DNA from: UBA4644 sp034933145
Lineage (GTDB): Bacteria; Bacillota; Clostridia; Oscillospirales; Butyricicoccaceae
NCBI GenBank assembly: GCA_034933145.1
Contig: JAYFOA010000008.1
Location: forward strand, 58,430-122,429
Reading direction: 5' to 3'
Length of the DNA stretch: 64,000 bases
The notes beneath the pieces are model-generated. The model searched no databases. It saw only the letters and a list, made by a program, of their open reading frames with translations, and was not told the origin of the DNA. The position numbers and the translations under genes were made by a program. Shown here piece after piece: positions 43,883 to 53,348 of this stretch. Each line of letters starts with the position of its first letter. Positions within the stretch are counted from its first letter, which is position 1.

Positions 43883-44953
43883 TTACAGCCCCTGACTCTC
43901 CGGCCGGATGTCGATCTTAAAGCCCGTCAGCTTTGCTGCCAGACGTGCATTCTGCCCTTCCTTGCCGATTGCCAGCGACAGCTGGTCGTCCGGCACGATC
44001 ACGGTGCAGCTCTTTCCATCCTCTTTCATCTGCACAGAGATGACGTCGGCAGGGGACAACGCCTCTGCGACAAACTGGATGGGATCACTGCTGTATTTGA
44101 TGATATCGATTTTCTCGCCCTTCAGTTCATCCACCACTGCGGCAACACGGGCGCCCTTAGGCCCGACGCAGGCGCCAATGGGGTCCACGTTTTCGTCATT
44201 CGAATAAACGGCTATTTTTGTACGGCTGCCGGCCTCCCGAGAGATGGCCTGCACCACCACGGTGCCGTCAGCAATTTCAGGGACCTCCAGTTCGAACATG
44301 CGCTTGACCAACCCCGGATGGGTCCGGGACAGCATAATCTGTGGTCCCTTGCCGCCGCGGCGTACCTCGACGACATATACCCGGATCCGGTCGCCTTCTC
44401 GAATGTTTTCTCCTGAGACCTGCTCCTGCGAAGGCAAAAGCGCCTCGGTCCGCTCCCGCCGGCCGGGCAGCTCCACAATGACGCTGCCGTAGCGCGGGTC
44501 GACCCGGGTGACCAAAACGGTGAGAATTTCGTGCTCTTTTCCTGCGAACTCATCAGCGATCAGTCCGCGTTCCGCCTCACGGATGCCCTGAATGATGACC
44601 TGTTTGGCCGTACTGGTGGCGATGCGGCCGAAATCCTTGGTTTGCACCTCCAGCCGAATCTCATCCCCAGGCTTGAGGTCAGCAGAATACGCCCGCGCAT
44701 TTTCCACGCTGATCTCGGAGGCCGGATTTTCTACTTCTTCGACCACGGTCTTGACGGCGTGCATACTAATCGCACCGCTCTCCGGATCGATATGAACAAA
44801 CACATTGTCCAGCGGAGCGCCCTGTGCGTCCCGCTTATACAGCGCCTTATAGGCCGCCACAAGCGCCTGCCCGATGCGGTCGAGCATGTACTCTTTTTTT
44901 ATGCCTTTTTCTTTTTCAAGGTCTTCCAAAGCCCGGATGATCTCACTTGCCAT
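43883..44953 (-). CDS. nusA: Transcription termination/antitermination factor NusA
   Basis: 356 residues: N-terminal RNAP-binding domain (ALEDLEKEKGIKKEYML), S1 domain (PGDEIRLEVQTKDFGRIA), and two KH domains (GVDPIGACVGPKGARV-like DPIGACVGPKGARVAAVV; LAIGKEGQNARLAAKLTGF). No C-terminal acidic repeats, as usual in Firmicutes. ATG at 44953 follows AAGGAGAGAGTGACAAAA; an in-frame ATG at 44974 lacks a ribosome site. Confidence 0.95.
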   Translation of the reverse strand: MASEIIRALEDLEKEKGIKKEYMLDRIGQALVAAYKALYKRDAQGAPLDNVFVHIDPESGAISMHAVKTVVEEVENPASEISVENARAYSADLKPGDEIRLEVQTKDFGRIATSTAKQVIIQGIREAERGLIADEFAGKEHEILTVLVTRVDPRYGSVIVELPGRRERTEALLPSQEQVSGENIREGDRIRVYVVEVRRGGKGPQIMLSRTHPGLVKRMFELEVPEIADGTVVVQAISREAGSRTKIAVYSNDENVDPIGACVGPKGARVAAVVDELKGEKIDIIKYSSDPIQFVAEALSPADVISVQMKEDGKSCTVIVPDDQLSLAIGKEGQNARLAAKLTGFKIDIRPESQGL

Positions 44954-45035
44954 TTTTGTCACTCTCTCCTTCACTCGGCTTCACCCGGGCAGATCCCGGC
45001 AGCCGCCATCCTATACTCAAATCCTTGTTTTCAGA

Positions 45036-45500
45036 CTAAAACTCAAAATGCAGCCGGACCTGAGCCACGTCGGAATTGGGAAACGCCCGGCGCTCACCGC
45101 CGGTTTCGAGTACGATCTCGTCCTCTGTGCGTCCGCACAAAATGCCGGAAACCGTATTCTGCCCATCCAGCGCCCTGTAGAATGTCACGTCCACCGTTTT
45201 CCCCTCTGCCCAGACGAAATGTTCTGCACGGCGCAGAACCCGTTCCAGACCCGCCGAGGACACCGTCAGCGTATAGGACGGAAGGTCCTGAAACTCCGCT
45301 GCGTCCAGCAACGAATCCAGCGATCGGGACACGTGCTCGCAATCCTCAATGAATATTCCATCCGGCCGGTCGATCAACACCGTAAGGACCATATCCCGAC
45401 CCTCTTTTTCAAAAGTCACGTCCCAAAGAGAAACACCCGCTTCTTCGCAGAGCGGTTGCGCCAGTTCGGAAACACGGTGGAGAAGGGTCTTTGCGTTCAT
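45036..45500 (-). CDS. rimP: Ribosome maturation factor RimP
   Basis: 154 residues. VSLWDVTFEKEGRDMVLTVLID and SAGLERVLRRAEHF match the RimP N-terminal fold, followed by an Sm-like C-terminal domain. It assists 30S assembly. First gene of the nusA-infB operon; ATG at 45500 is preceded by GGAGTGTCGGT. An upstream in-frame ATG (45542) falls in the leader hairpin and is rejected. Confidence 0.94.
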   Translation of the reverse strand: MNAKTLLHRVSELAQPLCEEAGVSLWDVTFEKEGRDMVLTVLIDRPDGIFIEDCEHVSRSLDSLLDAAEFQDLPSYTLTVSSAGLERVLRRAEHFVWAEGKTVDVTFYRALDGQNTVSGILCGRTEDEIVLETGGERRAFPNSDVAQVRLHFEF

Positions 45501-45523
45501 ACCGACACTCCGTTTCAACAAAA

Positions 45524-45544
45524 CAGAGTGGGCGTTGCCCACTC
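45524..45544 (-). promoter_or_regulatory. Leader hairpin of the rimP-nusA-infB operon
   Basis: AGAGTGGGC-AAC-GCCCACTCT on the minus strand, followed by GTTTTGTT, lies in the 5' untranslated region. A similar GAGTGGGC..GCCCACTC hairpin precedes rimP (ylxS) in many Firmicutes; attenuation sensed by NusA is plausible (inference). Confidence 0.55.
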
Positions 45545-45575
45545 TGACAGTTTCTTATCCTCTACTTGCCTGCCT

Positions 45576-45604
45576 ATTATAGCACGTGCCCGCCGCGATT
45601 GCAA
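45576..45604 (-). promoter_or_regulatory. Promoter of the rimP-nusA-infB operon
   Basis: On the minus strand TTGCAA (45604-45599) and TATAAT (45581-45576) with a 17-base spacer. Confidence 0.75.
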
Positions 45605-45637
45605 TAGCTTTGCGCGATTTTGGCTGTATCGGCAGGC

Positions 45638-46165
45638 TTAATCCTCCATTTGCCGCGCAAAAAGCAGCGCTGCGGCCTGGGTCAGCTTGACTTCAGCATC
45701 CGAAACCGGGGATTCGCCCCGCAGAAAGGCAACGCAGCCGCATAAATCTCCCCCGGCAATCACCGGGGCGATTACCGCCGTTTCTGCGCTTACACCGTCG
45801 GATATGGACAAACTGTCGGGTTCCTTTTTAATCTGCCGCGCCTGCATTGCCGCGTCCAGCGCAGCGGAGACTGGTTTGCCGTCGAGCTCCCGCCGTACGC
45901 CGGCGCTGGCGGCGATCACCGTGTCGCGATCACAAATGACAAACGGCCGCGCACAGGTTTTGTACATCGCGTCACACAGGTTATTGGCCAGCGCGCTCTG
46001 CTCGCCCGCGGGGGAATATTTCCGAAAAATAACGCTGCCGCCCACATCGGTAAAGATCTCCATAGGTTCGCCCTCACGGATTTTCATGGTCCGACGAATC
46101 TCCTTGGGGATAACGACCCGGCCCAAGTCGTCGATACGGCGGACAATACCTGTCGCTTTCATCAT
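45638..46165 (-). CDS. spoVT: Stage V sporulation protein T
   Basis: 175 residues. The first 50 are a swapped-hairpin AbrB DNA-binding domain (MKATGIVRRIDDLGRVVIPK, then IRRTMKIREGEPMEIF) almost identical to known SpoVT; the rest is a GAF-like domain. SpoVT acts in the forespore, tuning sigma-G dependent genes. This is direct evidence that the lineage sporulates. AAAAGGAGC precedes two tandem ATGs; the first is used. No confident sigma-G promoter was seen. The upstream 46166-46425 stretch is AT-rich without a gene. Confidence 0.93.
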   Translation of the reverse strand: MMKATGIVRRIDDLGRVVIPKEIRRTMKIREGEPMEIFTDVGGSVIFRKYSPAGEQSALANNLCDAMYKTCARPFVICDRDTVIAASAGVRRELDGKPVSAALDAAMQARQIKKEPDSLSISDGVSAETAVIAPVIAGGDLCGCVAFLRGESPVSDAEVKLTQAAALLFARQMED

Positions 46166-46425
46166 ATCGTAAATGCTCCTTTTGGTTCAGAGTACTTCTA
46201 TTCTTTGTAAAAACAGGCGTATTATTCCGGTAATGTTTCTCGCCTGGAAAACAATTTGGAAAGAGCTGTCTGCCGGACAAAAAATTTCCGTATGATGCTT
46301 TTGGTTTGAAAATCGACCCCGTCTATGATATTATTTTAAAGTTATATAGTCTTAATTTATTAGTATAGATATATTTTATTATATATCAGGCATACCGTAA
46401 TCAAACAAGCGAAGGAGAAGCCAAC

Positions 46426-47004
46426 GTGTCTCAATTCACGAAAAAGGCAATTATGGAGGCGTTTGTGGAACTTTTGAATGACGCCCCCTTTGATAAGATC
46501 ACCGTGGTCGATATTTCGGAAAAGTGCGGGATCAATCGAAATACGTTTTATTATTATTACGCCGACGTTTATGCGCTGATCGATGAGCTGTTCCGCAGTG
46601 AAACACAAAAAATTATTGATGAGAACGGCATTTTTGATTCCTGGCAGGAGGCGTTTCTGCAGGCCACGCAGTTTGCCCGTAAGAACAAGCGAGCCATCTA
46701 TCACATCTACAATTCCATTAAACGTGATCAATTGGAAATGTACCTGTATGATGTCACGCTGACCAATGTCCTGTCGTTTGTCCGGAAACAGGCGGAAGAT
46801 TTGGATGTCCGGGAAGAGGATATTTATGCGCTGTCCGGTTTCTATACGGCGGCACTGGTCGGCCTGGTCACCAAATGGCTGAACAGTGGGATGAAACAGG
46901 ACCCTGTCTCCTATATCGATCATATCGGCACTCTCCTGGATGGAAATATCCGTTATACGCTGGCTAAAAACGGCCAAAAAAAGATTCCGGGCAGGCTGGA
47001 ATAA
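46426..47004 (+). CDS. TetR family transcriptional regulator
   Basis: 192 residues. Helix-turn-helix at ~25-50: KITVVDISEKCGINRNTFYYYYADVYALID; the C-terminal ligand domain is of the TetR_C_7/DhaS-like kind found in Firmicutes. The gene precedes an MMPL transporter and its partner on the same strand, so repression of that unit is likely (inference). GAAGGAGAAGCCAAC precedes a GTG at 46426. Confidence 0.88.
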   Translation: MSQFTKKAIMEAFVELLNDAPFDKITVVDISEKCGINRNTFYYYYADVYALIDELFRSETQKIIDENGIFDSWQEAFLQATQFARKNKRAIYHIYNSIKRDQLEMYLYDVTLTNVLSFVRKQAEDLDVREEDIYALSGFYTAALVGLVTKWLNSGMKQDPVSYIDHIGTLLDGNIRYTLAKNGQKKIPGRLE

Positions 47005-47046
47005 CTGCTTGAAAATCGTACACATACGCCATTGTGATGAAAAAAC

Positions 47047-47097
47047 AGACAATATAAGCCCGCTGCCGGATATTCCTGCAGCGGGCTTATATTGTCT
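47047..47097 (+). terminator. Terminator between the TetR gene and the MMPL gene
   Basis: AGACAATATAAGCCCGCTGC and its exact inverted copy form a 20-bp stem with an 11-base loop; the tail is ATATTCTTTC. A TATAAT just downstream (47121-47126) may be the -10 of the MMPL promoter. Confidence 0.8.
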
Positions 47098-47196
47098 ATA
47101 TTCTTTCCGGCTTCCCGAACCTATAATGAGCTTTGCCGTTTGGGTCGGGCCGGCCGGCCCAGTTCGGAAAACAAAATTTGAGGAGGAACCAGACGC

Positions 47197-49314
47197 ATGC
47201 TGAAATTTGGGAATGCCGTCGTCAAATACCGCATTCCGATCCTGATCCTTGCTGTGCTGCTGCTGATCCCATCTGCTTTTGGTGCCGTACGCACGCGGAT
47301 CAATTACGATATGCTTGATTATTTACCCGACGGAATCGACACGGTCAAGGGACAGAATATTCTTACACAGGAATTTGGGAAAGGCGCGTTTTCTTTTGTC
47401 ATTGTCGAAGGAATGCCGGATAAGGACGTCGCCGCACTGAAAGCCCGGATTGAACAGATCGGGCATGTGGATACTGTCCTGTGGTATGACGATCTTTTTG
47501 ACATTAGCGTTCCAAAGGAAATGCTCCCAGACAAATATTACGATATCTTCAACTCCGGCGACGCAACTTTGCTGGCCGTATTTTTCGACACATCCACTTC
47601 CGCCGATGAAACGATGGAAGCCGTTACTCAGATCCGCTCTCTGGCCGGCCGGCAGTGCTTTGTCTCCGGTCTGTCCGCACTGGTGACCGACCTCAAAGCC
47701 CTATGCGAAAAAGAAGAGCCCGTCTACGTCGGGATTGCCGTATTATGTGCCTGTATTGCCATGATGCTTTTGCTGGACTCCTGGCTCGTTCCCCTGGTCT
47801 TTCTGTTGAGCATCGGCATGGCGATCCTCTATAACCTGGGCTCAAACTATTTTATGGGTGAAGTCTCTTACATTACAAAAGCACTGGCTGCCGTACTGCA
47901 GCTGGCCGTCACCATGGACTATTCCATTTTTCTCTGGCATAGCTATTCGGAACAAAAGCAGCTCCGCAGCGATAACCGGGAGGCGATGGCCCATGCTATC
48001 GGCGAGACTGTCACTTCCGTGGTCGGGAGCTCGTTGACAACGATCGCCGGATTTATCGCCCTGTGCTTTATGAGCTATACGCTGGGGGCGGACCTGGGGA
48101 TCGTCATGGCAAAGGGCGTGCTTCTGGGCGTTATCGGCAGTATTACCACATTGCCTGCACTGATCCTTCTCTTTGACCGGGCACTGGAAAAAACCCGACA
48201 CCGTCCGATCCTCCGCAGCATGGACCGGCCGGCCGGATTTATTACCCGTCACTTTGCAGCTTTTCTGCTTATGTTTGCCGTCCTGCTGGTACCGGCGACC
48301 ATTGGGTATACCCACACCCCCGTCTATTATGATTTTACCAACATTCTGTCAAGCAGCGACAAAAAAAGCATCTCTCAGGATGACATGCAGTTTCTGGTCG
48401 CAAACACCAAACTGAGCGAATATTTCGATGTCTCCTCCACACATATGATCCTCTGCAACTCGGATATGCCTGCCAAGGATGCCAAAGAAATGCTGAACCG
48501 GATAGAACAGGTGGATGGTGTCAAATATGCAATTGGTCTTGACTCTGCCATCGGCCGCCTTGTGCCGGCAGAAGTAGTGCCTCAGGAGCTTACGGAAGCA
48601 CTGAAAAGCGAACAGCACCAACTGATCCTCGTCAATTCTTCCTATAAAGTTTCCACCGACGAATGCAATGCCCAGATTGATGAAATCAATGAGATTTTAA
48701 AGCAATATGACCCGGATGGCATGCTGATCGGTGAAGGTCCCTGCACCAAGGATCTGATCAATATCACCGGCCACGACTTTACCGTTGTCTCCTGGATCTC
48801 TATCGCCGCTGTCTTTGTGATTATCGCGCTGGTTCTCAAAAGCGCGTCGCTGCCGGTTCTGCTGGTAGCAGTTATCGAATTTGCAATCTTTATCAACCTG
48901 GGGATTCCATATTATACGGGATTTTCCATGCCCTTCATCGCACCGGTCTGCATCAGTACGATTCAATTGGGAGCGACGGTGGATTATGCCATCCTGCTCA
49001 CGACACGGTACCGAACAGAACGCTTCCGCGGAAAAGAAAAGCGTGAAGCCATAACGACAGCGCTCTCGGCTTCCATTCCTTCCATCGTTGTCAGCGCGCT
49101 GGGCTTTTTCGCGGCGACCTTCGGTGTCGGGTTGTATTCCAATATCAGCTTGATCAGCTCCATGTGCGACCTGATGGCTCGTGGTGCGATCATCAGCATG
49201 CTCAGTGTTATATTTATAGCGCCCGCCATGTTCATGCTGCTGGACCCGATCATCTGCAAAACCAGTGCGGGATTCCCTTCTGCAAAAAACCATAAAACGG
49301 AGGCAAATGCATGA
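47197..49314 (+). CDS. MMPL/RND-superfamily transporter
   Basis: 705 residues with about twelve membrane helices in two symmetrical halves, each preceded by a ~130-residue outside domain. Proton-relay region: LAVTMDYSIFLWHSY in the first half and IQLGATVDYAILLTTRYR in the second (both with the conserved Asp-Tyr). Such proteins export lipids, siderophores or drugs. GAGGAGGAACCAGACGC precedes the ATG. Overlaps the next gene by 4 bases (ATGA). Confidence 0.9.
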   Translation: MLKFGNAVVKYRIPILILAVLLLIPSAFGAVRTRINYDMLDYLPDGIDTVKGQNILTQEFGKGAFSFVIVEGMPDKDVAALKARIEQIGHVDTVLWYDDLFDISVPKEMLPDKYYDIFNSGDATLLAVFFDTSTSADETMEAVTQIRSLAGRQCFVSGLSALVTDLKALCEKEEPVYVGIAVLCACIAMMLLLDSWLVPLVFLLSIGMAILYNLGSNYFMGEVSYITKALAAVLQLAVTMDYSIFLWHSYSEQKQLRSDNREAMAHAIGETVTSVVGSSLTTIAGFIALCFMSYTLGADLGIVMAKGVLLGVIGSITTLPALILLFDRALEKTRHRPILRSMDRPAGFITRHFAAFLLMFAVLLVPATIGYTHTPVYYDFTNILSSSDKKSISQDDMQFLVANTKLSEYFDVSSTHMILCNSDMPAKDAKEMLNRIEQVDGVKYAIGLDSAIGRLVPAEVVPQELTEALKSEQHQLILVNSSYKVSTDECNAQIDEINEILKQYDPDGMLIGEGPCTKDLINITGHDFTVVSWISIAAVFVIIALVLKSASLPVLLVAVIEFAIFINLGIPYYTGFSMPFIAPVCISTIQLGATVDYAILLTTRYRTERFRGKEKREAITTALSASIPSIVVSALGFFAATFGVGLYSNISLISSMCDLMARGAIISMLSVIFIAPAMFMLLDPIICKTSAGFPSAKNHKTEANA

Positions 49315-51389
49315 AAACCCTGAAACAAAAACTGGCGGTCGTCCTTTCCGCCCTACTCGTCTTCTGTGTCGCCGGAATCCCAGCCGGTGCCTCGGGTACA
49401 GGGAATGCTGCCCCGGTATCCAATGGAACCGCCGTTACACCGTCCGAACCCGTCGCAGATACGGTATCTGCCGAAACAGCCGGTGTCAGTAAGGATGAAA
49501 CGGTCTATGTACTGGCAACTGCCGATGGCTCCGTCCGAAAGATCATCGTCAGCGATTGGCTGAAAAATGCCGACAGCAGCGATACCATCGCGGACAATAC
49601 ATCCCTTGACAATGTGACGAACATCAAGGGTGACGAGACCTATACCCTAAGCGGCGACCATGCCCGCGTCTGGGACGCAAAGGGCAATGACATCTATTAC
49701 CAGGGCACCACCGACCAGTCACTGCCGGTGGGGGTCACCGTCAGTTATCTGCTGGATGGAAAGTCTGTTTCTGCGGAAGAGCTGGCCGGGAAAAGCGGTC
49801 GTGTCACTATCCGATATGACTATGTCAACAACGAATACCGGCAGACTGATATTAACGGCGTCGAAACGAAAATCTACGTTCCGTTTGTCATGCTCACCGG
49901 CCTGGCCATGGATAATAATCACTTCCGCAATATCGAGGTATCCAATGGCCGGATCATCAACGACGGTGACCGCACCTTCGTTATGGGGTTTGCCCTTCCC
50001 GGCCTGCAGACGAATTTAGGGCTGGCTTCCGATGAAATCAAAATTCCCAATTTTGTGGAGATCACCGCGGATGCAACGGACTTCGCGCTGGAGACTGCCT
50101 TCACCTATGCATCGGGCGACCTGTTCGGTGAGCTTGATCTTAACAATATTCAGGAGCTTGACGACCTGACAGATTCCATGGGAAAGCTCTCTGATGCGAT
50201 GGCACGTCTCACGGACGGTTCCTCCGCCCTGTACGACGGGCTTACCACTCTGCTTGATAAATCGAATGACCTGCTTTCCGGCATTGACCAGCTGGCCGCC
50301 GGTGCCTCCCGGCTGAAGACCGGTGCGCAGGACCTTGAAACCGGTGCAGCCAATGTGCGCGATGGCATACAGCAGCTTTCCGGCGGGCTGCAGGCGCTGG
50401 ATGCAAACAGCAGCAGTCTTACCGACGGGGCAAAGCAGGTCTTTGCATCCCTGTTGTCGACGGCTGATTCCGCACTGGCGGCCGCCGGCGTTCAGGCGGA
50501 ACCGCTGACCATTGATAATTACGCCGATGTGCTGAACGGTCTGGGGGCCTCCATGAGCGAGGACGATCTCCGTGCCGCCGCCCGCAGCAAAGCGCTGGAG
50601 GTCGTGACTGCGGCCGTCCGGGCGCAGGAGCCTGCCATCCGTACGCAGGTGGAAGAGGCCATCCACGTGCAGGTAACGGAAAAAGTAATTTCTGCGGCGC
50701 TGAACATAACGCCCGAAGCGTATACTGCCGCAGTATCCGCAGGACAGATTCCTCAGGCGACCCAAACACAGATCACAGCCGCAGTTCAGCAGCAGATGCA
50801 GACGGATGAAATTCAGGCCGCCATCACCGCCAATACGGAAGCGCAGATCCAAAAATTAATTGATGCCCAGATGGAAAGCCCTGACGTCGCCGCTCAGATC
50901 GAAGCCGGTGTACAGTCCTCCCGCTCGCAGATCGGCCGTCTTGCCGCACTGAAAGCTCAGCTGGACAGCTATAATCAGTTCTACCAGGGACTGTGCACTT
51001 ACACATCCGGCGTTCGCTCCGCCAGCGACGGATCTGCGGCACTGGCCTCTGGAAGCGCGGAACTGGCCTCCGGAGCCGGCAGCCTCGCGGAGGGTGCCGG
51101 CAGTCTTTCCGATGGGCTGTCCGCCTTGCAGACTGGCGGGAAATCCCTTACAGATGGTGTTTCCCTGCTGAAAGACGGCGCCATGCAGCTAAACGACGGA
51201 CTTGTGCAGTTTAATAAGGAAGGGGTGCAAAAGCTCCTTGACGCGTTTGGCGGAGATCTTACCGACCTTGTTGCCCGGCTGCGTGCCAGCGCCGACGTGT
51301 CCAAAGCTTATAACTCCTTTGCCGGCATCTCCGACGGAATGGCCGGCAGCGTAAAGTTCATTTACAGGACTGATTCCATCGGTCAGTAA
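49311..51389 (+). CDS. Secreted YhgE/Pip-like repeat protein, MMPL partner
   Basis: 692 residues. Signal peptide (LSALLVFCVAGIPAGASG), a ~200-residue N-terminal beta domain, then long helical repeats with the Gly-spaced heptad of YhgE/Pip proteins (LASGSAELASGAGSLAEG; also ~315-385). An Ala/Gln-rich helical insert lies at ~420-540. Unlike YhgE/Pip it has no C-terminal membrane helices. The overlap with the MMPL gene and the repeats suggest an outside adaptor that spans the wall (inference). Confidence 0.75.
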   Translation: MKTLKQKLAVVLSALLVFCVAGIPAGASGTGNAAPVSNGTAVTPSEPVADTVSAETAGVSKDETVYVLATADGSVRKIIVSDWLKNADSSDTIADNTSLDNVTNIKGDETYTLSGDHARVWDAKGNDIYYQGTTDQSLPVGVTVSYLLDGKSVSAEELAGKSGRVTIRYDYVNNEYRQTDINGVETKIYVPFVMLTGLAMDNNHFRNIEVSNGRIINDGDRTFVMGFALPGLQTNLGLASDEIKIPNFVEITADATDFALETAFTYASGDLFGELDLNNIQELDDLTDSMGKLSDAMARLTDGSSALYDGLTTLLDKSNDLLSGIDQLAAGASRLKTGAQDLETGAANVRDGIQQLSGGLQALDANSSSLTDGAKQVFASLLSTADSALAAAGVQAEPLTIDNYADVLNGLGASMSEDDLRAAARSKALEVVTAAVRAQEPAIRTQVEEAIHVQVTEKVISAALNITPEAYTAAVSAGQIPQATQTQITAAVQQQMQTDEIQAAITANTEAQIQKLIDAQMESPDVAAQIEAGVQSSRSQIGRLAALKAQLDSYNQFYQGLCTYTSGVRSASDGSAALASGSAELASGAGSLAEGAGSLSDGLSALQTGGKSLTDGVSLLKDGAMQLNDGLVQFNKEGVQKLLDAFGGDLTDLVARLRASADVSKAYNSFAGISDGMAGSVKFIYRTDSIGQ

Positions 51390-51452
51390 ACCGTCTCCTC
51401 CACCGGGCCTCTGTCCCGCGCTTACGTTGCCCCGGCAAACATATAAATGAAA

Positions 51453-51496
51453 AATCCGGCCGACCTGACTTTTCGGGCCGGCCGGATTATTTTTTT
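51453..51496 (+). terminator. Terminator of the MMPL unit
   Basis: AATCCGGCCG (51453-51462) and CGGCCGGATT (51479-51488) form a stem over a 16-base loop, partly paired (ACC/GG), followed by seven T residues. Confidence 0.8.
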
Positions 51497-51544
51497 CGAA
51501 CAAGTAAACCCTCGAAGTGTCAATAGCCGTCAACTGTAAAAAAT

Positions 51545-51580
51545 ACGCCGTCGGCTAATACTAAGCCACCGGCGTTTTTT
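51545..51580 (+). terminator. Second terminator after the MMPL unit
   Basis: ACGCCG..GGCT and AGCC..CGGCGT pair, followed by TTTTTT. Between converging transcription units. Confidence 0.7.
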
Positions 51581-51622
51581 CTGCCTGGCCTGACAGCCGT
51601 CGGCTATGTGATCATAGCGGGA

Positions 51623-52060
51623 TTATTCCACCGCCACCAATCGAACCTGTTCCACACCGGCGGCGCTTTCCAGCGCCGAAAGCAGTTCGTTCGTCGAAGC
51701 CGTCATCCCGCCCACATCCAACGACAGCGTGACGCCCGCTTTTTGCCTTACCGGAAGGCTCTGGGTGATTGTTAGGACGCTGGCGCCCATAGCCGAAACA
51801 CGACCGAGCAACCGTGACAGTACGCCCGTTTCATGGCTGAGTACCATGGTAAGAACCGCATGCCGTCCCTCGGCCATCTGCGATGGTTCAAACACATAAT
51901 CCCTGTATTTATAGAAAGTGCTGCGAGAAATCCCCGCCTCCATCGCAGCTTTGCTCACATCACGGACACTTCCGTTTTCCAACAGCCGTTTTGCTTCCAC
52001 CACCTTTTCAAAATATTCGGGCAAAACCGACTTGTGAACGATAAAATATTGATCCAGCAT
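51623..52060 (-). CDS. ACT-domain regulator (UPF0735/PheB-like)
   Basis: 145 residues: an N-terminal helix-turn-helix-like part (SVRDVSKAAMEAGISRSTFYKYRDYVF) and a C-terminal ACT domain (VLTMVLSHETGVLSRLLGRVSAMGASVLTI) for amino-acid binding. It diverges from hom-asd2, so amino-acid-responsive control of that operon is a reasonable inference. PheB-type proteins are commonly found next to hom or phe genes. GAAGAGGAGCAAGTATT precedes the ATG. Confidence 0.85.
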   Translation of the reverse strand: MLDQYFIVHKSVLPEYFEKVVEAKRLLENGSVRDVSKAAMEAGISRSTFYKYRDYVFEPSQMAEGRHAVLTMVLSHETGVLSRLLGRVSAMGASVLTITQSLPVRQKAGVTLSLDVGGMTASTNELLSALESAAGVEQVRLVAVE

Positions 52061-52202
52061 AATACTTGCTCCTCTTCGCCTCTATTTTTCAGTGATTGTG
52101 CCAAAGTATTTTTGTTGCAATTGCTGCTTCTCCATGATAAACTGTTTTCACAAAAAATACAAGTGTTTCTTTATTGCGGACACATGAAATCAGGAGGTCT
52201 AT

Positions 52203-53348
52203 ATGAAAGTTTCGGTTCTTGGATGCGGGACAGTCGGCGGCGGCGTGCTGACAGAGCTGACCGCGGCAGGCCTCGACCGGGGCCCGGCGCTGGTTCGTGC
52301 CGGAAAAATATGCGAAGCATATCAGACCTCGGATTTTCAAAAAATATTGTGCGATCCCTCGGTAGACGCAGTGGTGGAAACGCTGGGCGGACTGGAGCCC
52401 GCCCGTAACTACTGTGCCGCTGCTCTGCGGGCCGGCAAAAGCGTGGTGACATCCAACAAAGCGCTGGTATCCGACAGTGGGCCGGAGCTTGCAGCATTGG
52501 CCAGGGAAACCGGTGCGGGATTTCTGTTTAGCTCCGCCTGCGGCGGCGGCATTCCGTTTCTTCCCAATCTTTACGATGCGGTCGGCGGCATTGCGGCCCT
52601 GAGCGGCGTGCTCAACGGCACCACAAATTTTTTACTGGATGCGATGCAGCGGCTCGGGCTTGAATTCTCAGCCGCACTGGCGAAAGCCAGCGCATTGGGG
52701 TATGCCGAAGCCGACCCGTCCGATGATCTCAGCGGGTTGGATACGGCGCGGAAGCTGGCGCTCGCCTGCGCCGTCGGATTTTCACTGTTGCCTCCCGCAG
52801 AATCGATTGCCCGGGAGGGCGTCCGCGCCTTTACCCCGGAAGACGCGCAGTATCTGAACGCACACGGCCTTGTCTGCCGCCTGTATGCCCGTGCGGAGCG
52901 AAGAGATAATGGGTATTGTGCCTGCGTTCAGCCGACGCTTTTTCCCGTCTCCGCACCTGAAAGCGCCCTGCGCGGCTGTGAAAATCTGGCCCGGTATGGC
53001 GAAGGCGCACAGTCCGTCACGCTGATGGGCAGCGGGGCCGGCCGACGACCCACCGCGTGCGCCGTGATCCGCGACCTGCTGACCCTTCGCCGGGGGCGAC
53101 CGGTAATGCTGCCGGAAGACTGCCGCCGCGCCGAACCGGACAATAGCCTGCTTCACTGCCGGTATCTGTTTCGCGTGCCGCCGGCGCTGTCAGAAGAAGT
53201 CCCTGGGTACCCTGAAATCTTCGGCTGTCATGTATGGGTAACGACCGTACCGATGCCCGTCGGCTCCGCTCACGCATTAGCTGCCCGGCTGCGGGCGCGC
53301 GGCCCCGTATTTTTCGCCGCGCTGGAAAAAGAGGAGGAAAAGCAATGA
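52203..53348 (+). CDS. hom: Homoserine dehydrogenase
   Basis: 381 residues. NAD(P)-binding VLGCGTVGGGVL; KSVVTSNKALV; catalytic segment SACGGGIPFLP, SGVLNGTTNF and ALGYAEADPSDDLSGLDTARKL. Reduces aspartate semialdehyde to homoserine for methionine and threonine. The usual C-terminal ACT domain is replaced by a short divergent region. Followed by asd with a 4-base ATGA overlap. CAGGAGGTCTAT precedes the ATG. Confidence 0.93.
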   Translation: MKVSVLGCGTVGGGVLTELTAAGLDRGPALVRAGKICEAYQTSDFQKILCDPSVDAVVETLGGLEPARNYCAAALRAGKSVVTSNKALVSDSGPELAALARETGAGFLFSSACGGGIPFLPNLYDAVGGIAALSGVLNGTTNFLLDAMQRLGLEFSAALAKASALGYAEADPSDDLSGLDTARKLALACAVGFSLLPPAESIAREGVRAFTPEDAQYLNAHGLVCRLYARAERRDNGYCACVQPTLFPVSAPESALRGCENLARYGEGAQSVTLMGSGAGRRPTACAVIRDLLTLRRGRPVMLPEDCRRAEPDNSLLHCRYLFRVPPALSEEVPGYPEIFGCHVWVTTVPMPVGSAHALAARLRARGPVFFAALEKEEEKQ

